Part shown: piece by piece, positions 1 to 7,113 of the stretch | How the letters are laid out: every line of letters starts with the position of its first letter | How positions within the stretch are numbered: position 1 is the first letter of the stretch | Assembly: GCA_013151045.1 (NCBI GenBank) | Contig: JAADIY010000029.1 | Span: 1-40,649 of the forward strand | Length of the DNA: 40,649 nt | Direction: 5' to 3' | Origin: Gammaproteobacteria bacterium | GTDB lineage: Bacteria; Pseudomonadota; Gammaproteobacteria; GCA-2400775 | Position numbers and translations under genes: made by a program | Notes under the pieces: generated by a model | What the model was told of the DNA's origin: nothing | Seen by the model: only the letters and a program-made list of their open reading frames with translations | Databases searched by the model: none

Positions 1-198
1 GCAGATAGCATCGATCTTTGTCGTAGTATTCGGGCGCGTGGTGGCGTTGATCCGATATTGGTTAAAAATATGGATGAGTTGGTAGCGACACTGAAAAATG
101 TATTGGTGAATGATGATTTGGTATTGACTGCGGGTGCGGGTGATATTGGTCGTATGGCATCTGAGCTACCAGCTCGACTTAAGGAGTGCGCGGGATGA
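1..198 (+). CDS. murC: UDP-N-acetylmuramate--L-alanine ligase, C-terminal fragment
   Basis: The window opens inside this gene; only the last 65 codons are present, in frame 1, ending in TGA. The fragment has the end of the Mur ligase C-terminal domain, including TAGAGDIGRMA, which matches the conserved GAGDIG-type motif near the MurC C-terminus. MurC adds L-alanine to UDP-N-acetylmuramate in the cytoplasm, the first amino acid of the peptidoglycan stem. The identification rests on that motif and on the murB-ddl-ftsQAZ genes that follow. The last codons contain AAGGAG (181-186), which acts as a Shine-Dalgarno sequence for an ORF starting on the murC stop. The 5' end lies outside the window. 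Confidence 0.88.
   Translation, partial: ADSIDLCRSIRARGGVDPILVKNMDELVATLKNVLVNDDLVLTAGAGDIGRMASELPARLKECAG
181..186 (+). promoter_or_regulatory. Strong Shine-Dalgarno sequence at the end of murC
   Basis: AAGGAG lies inside the last murC codons, 8 nt before ATGATG at 195. It is one of the best ribosome binding sites in the window, yet it does not serve murB, whose start is 158 nt further on in another frame. It points to translation of the 53-codon ORF 195-356. Confidence 0.5.
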
Positions 199-356
199 TG
201 GCCATGTTAGGGTTTTCTCGTGCTTCATTTTCACGCGCAACCCATGGGGTTGGGGCGATTTTTCCGTTTCACTGCATTACCAGTAGCCTATGTAGCACCA
301 CTGCATTGCGCTCTTGCTGCCTTGTGCTGCAAAAAAAGCGTTTCCAGCAGCGATGA
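195..356 (+). CDS. Small hypothetical ORF coupling murC to murB (53 aa)
   Basis: I do not recognise this peptide. The start ATG (195) overlaps the murC stop as ATGA, after AAGGAG with 8-nt spacing. The stop TGA (354-356) overlaps the proposed murB ATG (353) as ATGA. The peptide has 53 residues, is rich in Ser and Cys (four Cys between residues 27 and 42) and ends with basic QKKRFQQR. It has no clear transmembrane segment or known domain. It fills the otherwise unexplained 154-bp murC-murB gap. It may be a leader whose translation feeds ribosomes to murB, a genuine small protein, or a chance ORF. What is visible is the strong SD and the two stop/start overlaps; the function is unknown. Confidence 0.35.
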   Translation: MMAMLGFSRASFSRATHGVGAIFPFHCITSSLCSTTALRSCCLVLQKKRFQQR

Positions 357-1279
357 AAATGAAGCACGAACAGATCTTAAAACACGTTCCTTTGCGTGGG
401 CAGTTGAAGTTAGATGAAGCTATGAGTCGTCATACATCATGGCGTGTTGGCGGGTCTGCTGATCGTTTTTATCAGCCAGCAGATGTGGATGATTTGGCTA
501 ATTTTTTACGTCAAGTAGAACCTAGTGAGGCTTTGCATTGGGTTGGTTTGGGTAGTAATTTATTAGTTAGAGATGGCGGTCTACGTGGTACCGTAATTGC
601 TTTATTTGGTGTGTTAGATCAAATGCATTTGTTGCCGGACAATATTGTTGAAGTTGAAGCCGGTGTGAGCTGCGCTAAGCTCGCTCGGTTTTGTGCCAAA
701 AATGGTTTGGTCGGCGCAGAGTTTTTTGCTGGAATACCCGGAACGGTGGGTGGTGCTTTGGCAATGAATGCCGGTGCGTATGGCGGTGAAACATGGCCGA
801 AAGTGGAGACGGTTGGAACGATTGATCGTTATGGTCAACGTCATCGCCGGACACCGGCAGATTTTGAGATTGATTATCGTAGTGTTGTCAGTGATCGCGA
901 AGAATGGTTTGTTTCTGCGCAGTTTGGGTTTGTTGCAGGTGATGCGGAATCTAGCAGTCAAAAAATAAAGCAGCTATTGCGTCAACGCGCAGAATCTCAG
1001 CCATTATCTTTGCCTAGTTGTGGCTCAGTGTTTCGTAACCCAGTAAATGATCATGCTGCGCGCCTCATTGAAGCCAGTGGTCTAAAAGGCCATCGCATTG
1101 GTGGTGCTAGCGTATCTGAACAGCATGCTAATTTTATAGTGAATGATTCGAATGCCTGTGCTGCAGATATTGAGCAGCTCGCTATGGATATCGCTGACAA
1201 AGTGTTCATCGATCACAATGTGCGACTGCAACCTGAGTTTCGTGTCGTCGGTGAGAAAGGAGGTAAGCATGCAGAATGA
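353..1279 (+). CDS. murB: UDP-N-acetylenolpyruvoylglucosamine reductase
   Basis: MurB reduces UDP-GlcNAc-enolpyruvate to UDP-MurNAc with FAD and NADPH in the cytoplasm. The FAD-binding half has GLGSNLLVRDGG and PGTVGGALAMNAGAYGGE. The C-terminal half has the catalytic serine motif CGSVFRNP and a C-terminal glutamate in LQPEFRVVG. At about 308 aa it is the shorter type II MurB rather than the 342-aa E. coli type. I chose ATG 353 because it overlaps the stop of the preceding small ORF. A second ATG at 359 is equally possible, and neither has a clear Shine-Dalgarno sequence; an upstream in-frame TTG at 314 would add 13 unconserved residues. The 3' end overlaps ddl by 11 bp. Confidence 0.93.
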   Translation: MKMKHEQILKHVPLRGQLKLDEAMSRHTSWRVGGSADRFYQPADVDDLANFLRQVEPSEALHWVGLGSNLLVRDGGLRGTVIALFGVLDQMHLLPDNIVEVEAGVSCAKLARFCAKNGLVGAEFFAGIPGTVGGALAMNAGAYGGETWPKVETVGTIDRYGQRHRRTPADFEIDYRSVVSDREEWFVSAQFGFVAGDAESSSQKIKQLLRQRAESQPLSLPSCGSVFRNPVNDHAARLIEASGLKGHRIGGASVSEQHANFIVNDSNACAADIEQLAMDIADKVFIDHNVRLQPEFRVVGEKGGKHAE

Positions 1280-2282
1280 TTTGTTTGCCACATTGCGTGT
1301 CGGCGAGACGATGATACGTGATGTTAGTGAATACGGAAAAACAGCTGTGTTGTATGGTGGTAATGCTGCGGAGCGAGATGTGTCTTTAATTAGTGGCCGA
1401 GCTGTATTGGATGCCTTGCACGCGAATGGTGTTGATGCGAAAGCAATTGATCCAAAAAAAGAGTCTTTGCTGGTATTGAATCAATTTGATCGAGTATTTA
1501 TTGTTTTACACGGACGTGGTGGTGAGGACGGTACGATACAAGGATATCTTGAGACAATAGGCGTGCCCTATACCGGTAGTCGCGTCCTTGGTTCTGCAAT
1601 ATCTATGGATAAAATACGTAGCAAGCAGCTATGGATGGCTAGTGGTATTCCTACCCCGCAATTTTTTGCATTGAAGGCGGAAGATGAGGTGGATGCTGAT
1701 TTACTAATTTTTCCAGTTGTTGTTAAGCCCGCTAATGAAGGTTCTAGCTTCGGGATGACAAAAGTAGATAACCCTGATGCATTGCAAGATGCGTTGGATG
1801 TTGCTGCAAATTTTGACAATGAAATATTGATAGAACAATGGATTCAAGGTGCAGAATATACCGTTGCCATACTTGAAGGTGACGCCTTACCAATAATTCG
1901 TATCGAAACGACGAATGAGTTTTATGATTACGATGCAAAATATCAGCGCGATGACACCCGCTATCTTTGTCCGTGTGGATTAAGCCCTGAAAAAGAACAA
2001 GAGCTAAAAGAGCTCGCTTTGAAAGCATTTGATTCGGTCTCAGCTTGTGGCTGGGGGCGCGTCGACATCATGTGTGACGAATCTAACCATCCTTTTGTTA
2101 TCGAAGTTAATACCGTGCCTGGTATGACAGACCATAGTCTTGTTCCTAAAGCCGCTAGTGCTACGGGTATTGAGTTCTCTGAATTGGTGATGCGTATTCT
2201 TGATACGAGTTTTAGTGATGCCTACAGCAATACATCAGTGGGCGCGATGTTTGTCGAGGCGGAGATGGCTAATGGCTTTTAA
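1269..2282 (+). CDS. ddl: D-alanine--D-alanine ligase
   Basis: Ddl makes D-Ala-D-Ala for the peptidoglycan stem using ATP, and has an ATP-grasp fold. Visible motifs are the N-terminal GGNAAERDVSLISG with the D-Ala-contacting Glu (E35), the signature HGRGGEDGTIQGYLE (81-95), the ATP-binding KPANEGSSFGM, the tyrosine-containing FYDYDAKY omega loop (218-225), and the C-terminal EVNTVPGMTDHSLVP. The Tyr loop fits D-Ala rather than D-lactate as second substrate. The start at 1269 is set by GGAGG at 1259-1263 and overlaps murB. It gives about 20 extra N-terminal residues compared with typical DdlB; an internal ATG at 1314 would give a more usual length. The 3' end overlaps ftsQ by 11 bp. Confidence 0.94.
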   Translation: MQNDLFATLRVGETMIRDVSEYGKTAVLYGGNAAERDVSLISGRAVLDALHANGVDAKAIDPKKESLLVLNQFDRVFIVLHGRGGEDGTIQGYLETIGVPYTGSRVLGSAISMDKIRSKQLWMASGIPTPQFFALKAEDEVDADLLIFPVVVKPANEGSSFGMTKVDNPDALQDALDVAANFDNEILIEQWIQGAEYTVAILEGDALPIIRIETTNEFYDYDAKYQRDDTRYLCPCGLSPEKEQELKELALKAFDSVSACGWGRVDIMCDESNHPFVIEVNTVPGMTDHSLVPKAASATGIEFSELVMRILDTSFSDAYSNTSVGAMFVEAEMANGF

Positions 2283-3105
2283 ACGTCGCAAGCATAATCG
2301 TAAAAAGATTAACGTAGCGGTGAAAGCGCGTCGATACGGCTCCGTCTTCATTACTGTCGCGGGCACTGCATTGGTTGTGGCATTAATTGTAGCGACTGGT
2401 GGTTGGCTGGCTGATAACGATAATTTTCCTATTACTAAAGTGAATGTTGAGGGCGGGTTTGAGCATGTTTCTCCAGAGGACGTGCAAGCAGTGGTAATGC
2501 CTTTCGTTGGTAGTGGTTTTTTTCAATTAGATGTAGAAGGTATTAAACAGACCTTATCTGAAATGCCTTGGGTTGAGGCGGCGGTCGTTAGAAAAATTTG
2601 GCCAGATACGGTCTTTGTCCATGTCAAAGAACAAAGTGTATTGGCGCGTTGGGGTGGCGATGGTTTGTTGAATCTCAATGGGCGATCGTTTTATCCGGCC
2701 ACAGATACTATTGATACTGGCTTGCCCTTGTTGCACGGCCCTGATGGCAGTGAGCAGCGTGTTGCTGATCACTTTAAAACGACTAATGTGTTGTTGAGAG
2801 ATCTTGATGTTCAATTGACTAAGCTCACTTATAGTGCACGCGGATCTTGGCAGTTAGAGTTTAAGGGCGGTCAAGTTGTGATGCTTGGCCGAGAAAATAT
2901 AGAGCAGCGCATGCATAGATTATCGGATTTGTACCGTGAGCTGGAACAAAGCCGTGTTAATGCCCAGTTAGCTATTTTAGATATGCGTTATGACACTGGA
3001 ATAGCAGTGCGCTGGCAGCCACGTTTAGATACAGAGCAATGTGATAAACCAGAGGCGTGTAAACACGCCTCTATTACCAGTAAAACAGGGGAGCTGGTTT
3101 TCTAG
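2272..3105 (+). CDS. ftsQ: Cell division protein FtsQ
   Basis: This is a bitopic inner-membrane divisome protein that bridges early and late division proteins through FtsB/FtsL. The 277-aa product has a very basic cytoplasmic N-terminus (FKRRKHNRKK), one transmembrane helix at about residues 26-46, then a POTRA domain (FPITKVNVEGGF... through VFVHVKEQSVLARW) and the FtsQ beta domain. The ATG at 2272 overlaps the ddl stop and has a GGAG upstream near 2261. Length and position between ddl and ftsA match the family. The sequence of FtsQ is poorly conserved, so the context carries much of the call. Confidence 0.93.
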   Translation: MAFKRRKHNRKKINVAVKARRYGSVFITVAGTALVVALIVATGGWLADNDNFPITKVNVEGGFEHVSPEDVQAVVMPFVGSGFFQLDVEGIKQTLSEMPWVEAAVVRKIWPDTVFVHVKEQSVLARWGGDGLLNLNGRSFYPATDTIDTGLPLLHGPDGSEQRVADHFKTTNVLLRDLDVQLTKLTYSARGSWQLEFKGGQVVMLGRENIEQRMHRLSDLYRELEQSRVNAQLAILDMRYDTGIAVRWQPRLDTEQCDKPEACKHASITSKTGELVF

Positions 3106-3107
3106 CA

Positions 3108-4340
3108 ATGTCAAAAAGAACTGAAAAAGATCTTATCGTTGGGCTTGATATTGGTACATCCAAAGTGGTGGCTATTGTCTGCGAGATTAACCAAGGCGAT
3201 GAGATGGAAATTATCGGTGTTGGTTCGCATCCCTCTAGAGGGCTTAAAAAAGGGGTGGTCGTTAATATTGAATCTACTGTGCAATCAATTCAACGCGCGG
3301 TAGAAGAAGCTGAATTAATGGCCGGTTGTCAGATACATTCAGTATATGTTGGTATTGCTGGTAGCCACATTCGCAGTCTTAATTCTCACGGTATTGTTGC
3401 GATTAGAGACAAAGAAGTGATTGCTAGTGATGTTGATCGTGTTCTTGATGCCGCACGCGCTGTGGCGGTTCCTGCAGATCAAAAAATACTCCATGTCTTG
3501 CCGCAAGAATATGTCATTGATAACCAAGAGGGCATTCGTGAACCTATTGGTATGTCAGGTGTACGTTTAGAGGCGAAAGTACATTTGGTCACTGGTGCGG
3601 TCAGTGCTGCGCAAAATATTATTAAATGCATTCGTCGCTGTGGTTTAGACGTCGACGAAGTGATTCTTGAGCAGCTGGCTTCAAGTCACGCAGTATTGAC
3701 TGATGACGAGCGTGAGCTAGGGGTGTGTTTAGTTGATATCGGTGGTGGGACTACTGATATTGCGGTGTTCGCTGATGGCGCTATTCAGCACACTGCGGTG
3801 ATTCCTATCGCTGGCGATCAAGTGACTAACGATATTGCAGTGGCTTTACGTACACCTACGCCTAATGCCGAGGATATAAAAATAAAATATGCTTGCGCCC
3901 TAACCCAATTAGCCGGTCAAGATCAAACTATTGAAGTGCCCAGTGTTGGTGATAGACCGCCACGACGTTTATCGCGTCAGACATTGGCTGAGGTCGTCGA
4001 GCCACGCTACGAAGAGTTACTAACTTTGGTGCAAGCAGAGCTTAGACGCAGTGGATACGAAGATTTGGTTGCCGCAGGTGTCGTCATGACTGGCGGCTCA
4101 TCGAAAATGGAAGGCTTAATTGAGTTAGCGGAAGAGATTTTTCATATGCCCGTGCGATTAGGCTCGCCGCAATATGACGGTAGTCTAGTTGATGTGGTGC
4201 GTAATCCAATTTATGCGACAGGGGTGGGTCTGCTCTTGTTTGGTGGCAAGGAAAGAAGTGAAGGCAGAGCGGATATCTATAAGTCTGGTTCAGGAGCGCT
4301 CTGGAGCCGAGTTAAAAGTTGGTTTCAGGGTAGTTATTAG
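3108..4340 (+). CDS. ftsA: Cell division protein FtsA
   Basis: FtsA is an actin-like ATPase that tethers FtsZ to the inner membrane and recruits later divisome proteins. The 410-aa sequence begins with the phosphate-1 loop GLDIGTSKVVAIV, has phosphate-2 DIGGGTTDIAVF and the adenosine motif TGGSSKMEGL, and contains the 1C subdomain typical of FtsA rather than MreB. The C-terminus, LWSRVKSWFQGSY, is an amphipathic membrane-targeting helix. The start ATG is 2 nt after the ftsQ stop; a GGGGAG lies rather far upstream (about 3088). Full length, no anomalies. Confidence 0.97.
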   Translation: MSKRTEKDLIVGLDIGTSKVVAIVCEINQGDEMEIIGVGSHPSRGLKKGVVVNIESTVQSIQRAVEEAELMAGCQIHSVYVGIAGSHIRSLNSHGIVAIRDKEVIASDVDRVLDAARAVAVPADQKILHVLPQEYVIDNQEGIREPIGMSGVRLEAKVHLVTGAVSAAQNIIKCIRRCGLDVDEVILEQLASSHAVLTDDERELGVCLVDIGGGTTDIAVFADGAIQHTAVIPIAGDQVTNDIAVALRTPTPNAEDIKIKYACALTQLAGQDQTIEVPSVGDRPPRRLSRQTLAEVVEPRYEELLTLVQAELRRSGYEDLVAAGVVMTGGSSKMEGLIELAEEIFHMPVRLGSPQYDGSLVDVVRNPIYATGVGLLLFGGKERSEGRADIYKSGSGALWSRVKSWFQGSY

Positions 4341-4384
4341 CCCTACAGAGTTTTTAAAATTTAATTGATTAAGCGAGGAGAAAG

Positions 4385-5554
4385 ATGATGTTCGAACTAA
4401 TAGATACACATAATCAAAATGCAGTGATTAAAGTCATTGGTATTGGCGGTGGCGGTGGTAACGCTGTTGAGCATATGGTTAATGCTGATATTGACGGCGT
4501 CGAATTTGTTTGTGTCAATACTGACGCGCAGGCCTTAAAAAATTCTCAGGCGCGTACTATTTTGCAAGTAGGTGATAGCTTAACGAAAGGTTTGGGTGCG
4601 GGCTCTAACCCTGAGATTGGTCGGCAAGCAGCGTTGGAAGACCGCGATCGTATTGCAGAGATTATCGACGGTTCTGACATGGTGTTTATTACTGCTGGAA
4701 TGGGTGGTGGTACGGGTACTGGTGGGGCACCAGTTGTCGCGCAAGTTGCTAAAGAGATGGGTATTTTGACTGTTGCAGTTGTTACCAAACCATTCCCATT
4801 TGAAGGTAATAAACGTAATGCTATTGCTGATGCGGGTATAGAGGCGCTAAGCCAGTATGTTGATTCATTAATTACAATTCCTAATGAAAAATTGCTATCT
4901 GTTTTTGATCGTAATACTTCGTTACTTGATGCGTTTAAAGGCGCGAATGATGTGCTGCTTGGCGCAGTGCAAGGTATTGCACAGTTGATTACCCGCCCTG
5001 GTTTGATCAATGTTGATTTTGCTGATGTTCGTACCGTGATGTCAGAAATGGGTATGGCGATGATGGGTTCCGGTGTGGCAAGTGGTGACGATCGTGCCAG
5101 AGAAGCTGCCGAGCGCGCGGTTGCAAGTCCGCTATTGGAAGATATCAACCTTGCTGGCGCACGCGGCATTTTGGTTAATGTGACCGCAGGTCTTGATCTT
5201 TCGATTGGTGAGTTTGCCGAAGTCGGTGACACAATTAAAGCGTTTGCCTCAGATGACGCGACAGTTGTTGTCGGTACCGTGTTGGATGCAGAGATTGGTG
5301 ATGAGATTCGCGTAACCGTCGTTGCGACAGGTCTGGGTCAAGAATTGCGTAAACCGGTTGAAGAAGCGCCTGTTCGCTTAGTATATAAAGAAGCAAACGG
5401 TGGAGAAGTTGTCGACTATGATAATTTGGATCGGCCAACTGTGATGCGCGGTAATACAGTATCAAGCACAGATCGCTATGCTAGTCAGGATAGCTCAAGT
5501 GGTAATCTGGAATATCTTGATGTGCCAGCATTTTTGCGTCGCCAAGCAGATTAA
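4385..5554 (+). CDS. ftsZ: Cell division GTPase FtsZ
   Basis: This tubulin-like GTPase forms the Z ring. The 389-aa product shows the GTP-binding signature GGGTGTGG at 107-114, the T7 synergy loop NVDFAD at 209-214 with the catalytic Asp, and the conserved C-terminal peptide LEYLDVPAFLRRQAD, which binds FtsA and ZipA. The start ATGATG (4385) follows GCGAGGAG at 4373-4380. The linker before the C-terminal peptide is short (about residues 330-374). Gene position after ftsQA is standard. Confidence 0.98.
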   Translation: MMFELIDTHNQNAVIKVIGIGGGGGNAVEHMVNADIDGVEFVCVNTDAQALKNSQARTILQVGDSLTKGLGAGSNPEIGRQAALEDRDRIAEIIDGSDMVFITAGMGGGTGTGGAPVVAQVAKEMGILTVAVVTKPFPFEGNKRNAIADAGIEALSQYVDSLITIPNEKLLSVFDRNTSLLDAFKGANDVLLGAVQGIAQLITRPGLINVDFADVRTVMSEMGMAMMGSGVASGDDRAREAAERAVASPLLEDINLAGARGILVNVTAGLDLSIGEFAEVGDTIKAFASDDATVVVGTVLDAEIGDEIRVTVVATGLGQELRKPVEEAPVRLVYKEANGGEVVDYDNLDRPTVMRGNTVSSTDRYASQDSSSGNLEYLDVPAFLRRQAD

Positions 5555-5644
5555 GAGTAATTAAATGCCGATTAAGCAGAGATACAGCTAAGAAAGGTTA
5601 AATTATATCAACGGTTTGCCGAAACTGTGATATTGGCATCATTT

Positions 5645-5673
5645 TTGACAATCAATAGTGATGTAGTGTAAAA
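5645..5673 (+). promoter_or_regulatory. Candidate sigma-70 promoter upstream of lpxC
   Basis: A perfect -35 box TTGACA at 5645-5650 is followed after 16 bp by TGTAAA (5667-5672), a 4/6 match to the -10 consensus. It lies in the 167-bp ftsZ-lpxC gap and would let lpxC be transcribed apart from the division cluster, with a leader of about 40 nt. Assigned by eye only. Confidence 0.4.
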
Positions 5674-5721
5674 GGCTCTTATAAATCAAGGAATTGCGGG
5701 CGAGCCCGTTACTGAGACATT

Positions 5722-6633
5722 ATGATTAGACAACGTACCCTAAAGAATGTAATTCGTGCGACTGGAGTTGGTTTGCATACCGGTAAGAAGGTAATGCTAA
5801 CACTGAGACCCGCAGCTGCTGATACGGGTATTATTTTTCGTCGTGTTGATCTTGATGGTTACCCTGAAATTCCAGCGCACCCTAATAATGTTGGTGATAC
5901 CAGTATGTCTACTACGCTGGTGCACAATGGCATCCGTGTCTCGACGGTTGAACATTTGCTTTCAGCAATGGCCGGTTTAGGGATTGATAATGCTTATGTT
6001 GATATTAGTGCTGCTGAAGTACCGATTATGGACGGTAGTGCTGGGCCTTTTGTGTTCTTATTGCAGTCAGCAGGTATTGAAGAGCAGAACTCGGCAAAAC
6101 GTTTTATTCGTATTAAACAGCCGGTTGAAGTTGTTGACGGTGATAAGTGGGTTCGGTTTGAGCCGTTTGACGGATTTAAAGTCACGTTTAATATTGATTT
6201 TGATCATCCGGCATTTCGCGAGCGTGCGCAAACTGCGACAGTTGATTTTTCAACGACGTCTTTTGTTAAAGAAGTGAGTCGTGCGCGTACATTTGGTTTC
6301 ATGCGTGACCTAGAGCAGTTGCAAGCGCGTAATTTGGCGTTAGGTGGCAGTATGGAAAATGCGATTGTGGTTGATGACTACCGTATTCTTAATGAAGATG
6401 GTCTGCGCTATGACGATGAATTCGTTAAGCACAAAGTGTTAGACGCGATTGGTGACTTGTATTTGCTCGGACATAGCTTGATTGGTGCTTTTAGTGGTCA
6501 TAAGTCTGGTCATGCCTTGAATAATCGTCTATTACGCGAATTGCTTAAGAACGAAGAAGCCTGGGAAGTCGTTACGTTTGACGAGTCTGAACCTGCGCCA
6601 ATATCGTTTTCTCAGCCTGTCTCTGTAAGCTAG
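5722..6633 (+). CDS. lpxC: UDP-3-O-acyl-N-acetylglucosamine deacetylase
   Basis: LpxC is the zinc amidase that commits UDP-acyl-GlcNAc to lipid A synthesis, so the cell makes LPS. The 303-aa protein has the zinc ligands H78 ([16 protein letters not shown]), H237 and D241 ([10 protein letters not shown]), and the general acid-base His H264 in [10 protein letters not shown]. The N-terminal GVGLHTG motif is also present. Length matches the E. coli enzyme (305). It has its own upstream gap with a candidate promoter. E. coli LpxC is degraded by FtsH through its C-terminal tail; the tail here ([10 protein letters not shown]) differs from the E. coli one, so I cannot say whether that control is kept. 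Confidence 0.97.
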   Translation: MIRQRTLKNVIRATGVGLHTGKKVMLTLRPAAADTGIIFRRVDLDGYPEIPAHPNNVGDTSMSTTLVHNGIRVSTVEHLLSAMAGLGIDNAYVDISAAEVPIMDGSAGPFVFLLQSAGIEEQNSAKRFIRIKQPVEVVDGDKWVRFEPFDGFKVTFNIDFDHPAFRERAQTATVDFSTTSFVKEVSRARTFGFMRDLEQLQARNLALGGSMENAIVVDDYRILNEDGLRYDDEFVKHKVLDAIGDLYLLGHSLIGAFSGHKSGHALNNRLLRELLKNEEAWEVVTFDESEPAPISFSQPVSVS

Positions 6634-6673
6634 TATCCACTAGCGTTATTTTTCTGCTATAGGGTGCGGCACG

Positions 6674-7003
6674 TTAGTTGACGTCTGCTACTGTGTCAGG
6701 CGAGACTTTAACTTTGATATAGTTAATAGTGGGTAAAGATGTTTCTTGCTTGAGCTTTCTAATTAACTCTCTGCTGAGATAGCGTAACTTAGATGCCCAA
6801 GCAGGTGAGTCAGTCACAATGGTCATTTCAGATTCGTTTATTGCTGTTACCCAGCAATGATCGTGCATCGCTAGGGGCAAGTATTTTGTTACATGTTGGG
6901 TCAGTTCCATGCGCGCGCTGGCGCCAGCTATTAAGTCGGATAAGCCGCCTTGACGATTATTGAGTATTTGATTGATAGATCTTGGTCGTGAAGAAGTTGT
7001 CAT
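6674..7003 (-). CDS. dciA: DciA-like replicative helicase loader (DUF721)
   Basis: This small basic protein of 109 aa belongs to the DUF721/DciA family, which replaces DnaC as the DnaB helicase operator in most bacteria. It has the family's N-terminal half with a hydrophobic helix (LSDLIAGASARMELTQHV) and the KH-like core ending in WASKLRYLSRELIRKLKQE, where W-A-x-x-L-R is the usual hallmark. The location, opposite strand between lpxC and secA, is the same as PA4405 in Pseudomonas aeruginosa, which strengthens the call. It converges on lpxC with a 40-bp gap and diverges from secA. No dnaC-like gene is seen in this window. Confidence 0.8.
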   Translation of the reverse strand: MTTSSRPRSINQILNNRQGGLSDLIAGASARMELTQHVTKYLPLAMHDHCWVTAINESEMTIVTDSPAWASKLRYLSRELIRKLKQETSLPTINYIKVKVSPDTVADVN

Positions 7004-7113
7004 AAGTATTGCTTTTTACGCTAGTCGCCACCAGCTTAGCAATGTTACTATTTCGCGCGCAAGTCACATACTTTCCTCAAACCCACATAAGTTACTAATT
7101 TTTAATATAAATT

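Noticed and set aside
220-417. 65-aa plus-strand frame starting in the murC-murB gap
   Set aside because: It starts with TTG, runs into murB in another frame and has no Shine-Dalgarno; the 195-356 frame has far better initiation signals.
4546-5232. 228-aa open frame antisense to ftsZ
   Set aside because: It lies wholly inside ftsZ on the opposite strand, has no domain and is a codon-usage shadow of the conserved gene.
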